Below are positions 5,051 to 6,411 of a stretch of DNA of 6,411 nt, piece by piece. Each line of letters opens with the position of its first letter. Position 1 is the stretch's first letter. Origin of the DNA: an uncultured Collinsella sp. Its GTDB lineage: Bacteria; Actinomycetota; Coriobacteriia; Coriobacteriales; Coriobacteriaceae. Where the stretch lies: contig URTL01000112.1 of NCBI GenBank assembly GCA_900550785.1, forward strand, positions 1-6,411. The letters are read 5' to 3'. Under the pieces are notes generated by a model. That model did no database searches. It saw only the letters and a program-made list of their open reading frames with translations, and had not been told where the DNA came from. The position numbers and the translations under genes were made by a program.

Positions 5051-6411
5051 CTATTTCTTAAGAAGGTACGAATAGTTGTCGCGCACAGCCCTGATGGTCA
5101 GGCGGACGGCCTCGGGAAGACCGGTGTTGACGGCATCGACCGAGACGGTGCGGACCGTGCCGGCGACGCGGACCTTAAAGTGATCCTCGTCCACGGCCAG
5201 GAAGCCCTCGTTCTCGGAGTTCTCCATGTCCTCCTCGCTCCAGAACAGGGTGAGCTTGTCCTTGTAGGGACGACCTTCCTGGTAGGGGCAGAACACGGCG
5301 CAGTTGCCGCACTCGTTGCACATGCCGTCGACATGGACGACCTGATGCTTGGCCAGGCCCGGCACCTTAATGGCAACGTTGGCGCGGTTGGGGCACACGT
5401 CGCAGCAGACCTCGCACACCGAGCCGCAGCCCAAGCAGCGGGTCTTGGTGCAGTTGCGCTTGTCGCGGCACAGCGATCCCTTGCGCTCGTAGCAGGTGTC
5501 CTCGCGACCGGCCTGCTCGTTGCAGTCGGCGTACTTGTTAAAGTCCACACCGGCAATGGCACGGGCAACCTCGGCGGCGTCGGCGATAGCCTCGACCACG
5601 GTGGCCGGACCGCGACGGCAATCGCCTGCAGCCCAGACGCCCTCGACGCCGGTGGAGGTGGCGGCAAGGCGACCGCGACGGTCGTGTTCGACGCCCGCGG
5701 CATCGTACAGGCTGGCATCGATGCCCTCGCCCACGGCGCAGATCACCGTGGTGGCGGAAAGCTCGACGGTCTCGCCCGTGGCGACGGGGCTGCGACGGCC
5801 GCTTGCATCCGGCTCACCGAGCTCCATAACATCGCAGGTCAGCACGGCGCCGTTGAGCGCCTTGGGCGCCAGCAGCTCGCAGAACTCAACGCCGTCTGCC
5901 AGAGCAAAATCGAGCTCTTCCTCGTCGGCGGGCATCTGCTTCTTGGTGCGGCGGTAGACCAGGCGCACGTTCTTCACGCCGGCCAGGCGCTTGGCCACGC
6001 GGGCGGCATCCATGGCGGTGTTGCCAGCGCCAATGACCACGACGTCCTCGCCCAGCTCGAGCTTCTCGCCCTTCTTGGCGGCCTCGAGGAACTCCAGCAC
6101 GTCAAGCTCGGCACCCTCGCCCAGGCCCGCAGAGCCGGGCATCCAGGCACCGGTGGCCACGACCACGTCGGTAAAGCCCAGGGCCTTGAGCTCGTCAATG
6201 GAATCCACGCGAGCATTGAGCTGCACCTTGGCGCCAAAGGCCAGGCAGAGCTCGGCATCGTGGGAGATATCGTCGCTCGCAATGCGGAACTCGGGGATGA
6301 CGTGACGGACCACGCCGCCGAGCGAATCGCGGGCCTCAAAGATGGTGACGGGCACGCCGGCACGCGTCAGGAAGAACGCTGTCGCCAGACCGGCCGGACC
6401 GCCGCCGATAA
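5051..6411 (-). CDS. ygfK: YgfK-type FAD/NAD(P) and Fe-S oxidoreductase, C-terminal part (5' end outside window)
   Basis: The frame is open to the window edge, giving 452 residues of C-terminus. E. coli YgfK is about 1030 aa, so more than half is missing. The fragment starts inside a Rossmann site (IGGGPAGLATAFFLTRAG), followed by EARDSLGG and VVVATGAW. A second dinucleotide site, VVVIGAGNTAMDAAR, is at about 123-137, and the FAD-closing GVWAAGDCRRGP at about 257-268. This is the GltD (glutamate synthase small subunit) fold. A cysteine-rich tail follows: CLGCGSVCEVCCDVCP (325-340) and CNECGNCAVFCP (364-375), probably two [4Fe-4S] clusters, with four more cysteines just before (C296, C306, C314, C320). 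YgfK is annotated as a putative selenate reductase subunit, but its genes sit with purine hydroxylases and purine catabolism genes. A role in passing electrons between purine oxidation and NAD(P)H is an inference. It ends in TAG, 11 bp before the ferredoxin start. A GTG at 6353-6355 is internal to the FAD motif and is not the start. Confidence 0.88.
   Translation of the reverse strand, partial: IGGGPAGLATAFFLTRAGVPVTIFEARDSLGGVVRHVIPEFRIASDDISHDAELCLAFGAKVQLNARVDSIDELKALGFTDVVVATGAWMPGSAGLGEGAELDVLEFLEAAKKGEKLELGEDVVVIGAGNTAMDAARVAKRLAGVKNVRLVYRRTKKQMPADEEELDFALADGVEFCELLAPKALNGAVLTCDVMELGEPDASGRRSPVATGETVELSATTVICAVGEGIDASLYDAAGVEHDRRGRLAATSTGVEGVWAAGDCRRGPATVVEAIADAAEVARAIAGVDFNKYADCNEQAGREDTCYERKGSLCRDKRNCTKTRCLGCGSVCEVCCDVCPNRANVAIKVPGLAKHQVVHVDGMCNECGNCAVFCPYQEGRPYKDKLTLFWSEEDMENSENEGFLAVDEDHFKVRVAGTVRTVSVDAVNTGLPEAVRLTIRAVRDNYSYLLKK

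Overview
This 6.4 kb window is GC-rich, with closely packed genes. It suggests a gut-type anaerobic actinobacterium, most likely Coriobacteriia close to Collinsella. That assignment is an inference from base composition, from the Actinobacteria-type AbiEi/nuclease-like protein, and from the oxygen-sensitive purine hydroxylase operon. No rRNA, tRNA or other phylogenetic marker is present to prove it.

Layout. Positions 1-117 hold a possible 20-codon gene tail and a strong Shine-Dalgarno. A plus-strand gene (118-1116) encodes a 332-aa AbiEi-antitoxin-like protein with a C-terminal nuclease-fold-like domain. Positions 1117-1769 have no credible gene. They hold a regular tandem array of imperfect palindromes (1152-1660: eight full units and one left half, 62-bp period) and an intrinsic terminator (1665-1700) that serves the minus-strand operon. 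From 6411 down to 1770 on the minus strand lies a tight three-gene operon: the C-terminal 452 residues of a YgfK-type flavin/Fe-S oxidoreductase (cut by the window edge), a 159-aa ferredoxin with four [4Fe-4S] motifs resembling the ferredoxin half of RnfB, and a 925-aa molybdenum hydroxylase of the selenium-dependent xanthine dehydrogenase type. Gaps between these genes are 11 and 12 bp.

How the operon may work. The Mo hydroxylase would oxidise a purine such as xanthine or hypoxanthine and pass electrons through its two fused [2Fe-2S] clusters. It has no FAD domain, and no separate FAD subunit is encoded in the window. The polyferredoxin and YgfK, which has FAD and NAD(P)H sites plus further Fe-S clusters, are therefore plausible onward carriers. 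The family context is anaerobic purine catabolism.

The least explained part is the palindromic array. It lies between the 3' ends of two convergent transcription units, has invariant arm ends with a variable middle, is best preserved on the operon side, and stops in a half unit directly against the operon terminator. It resembles a REP/BIME-type array more than CRISPR, but I do not recognise it as a named element.
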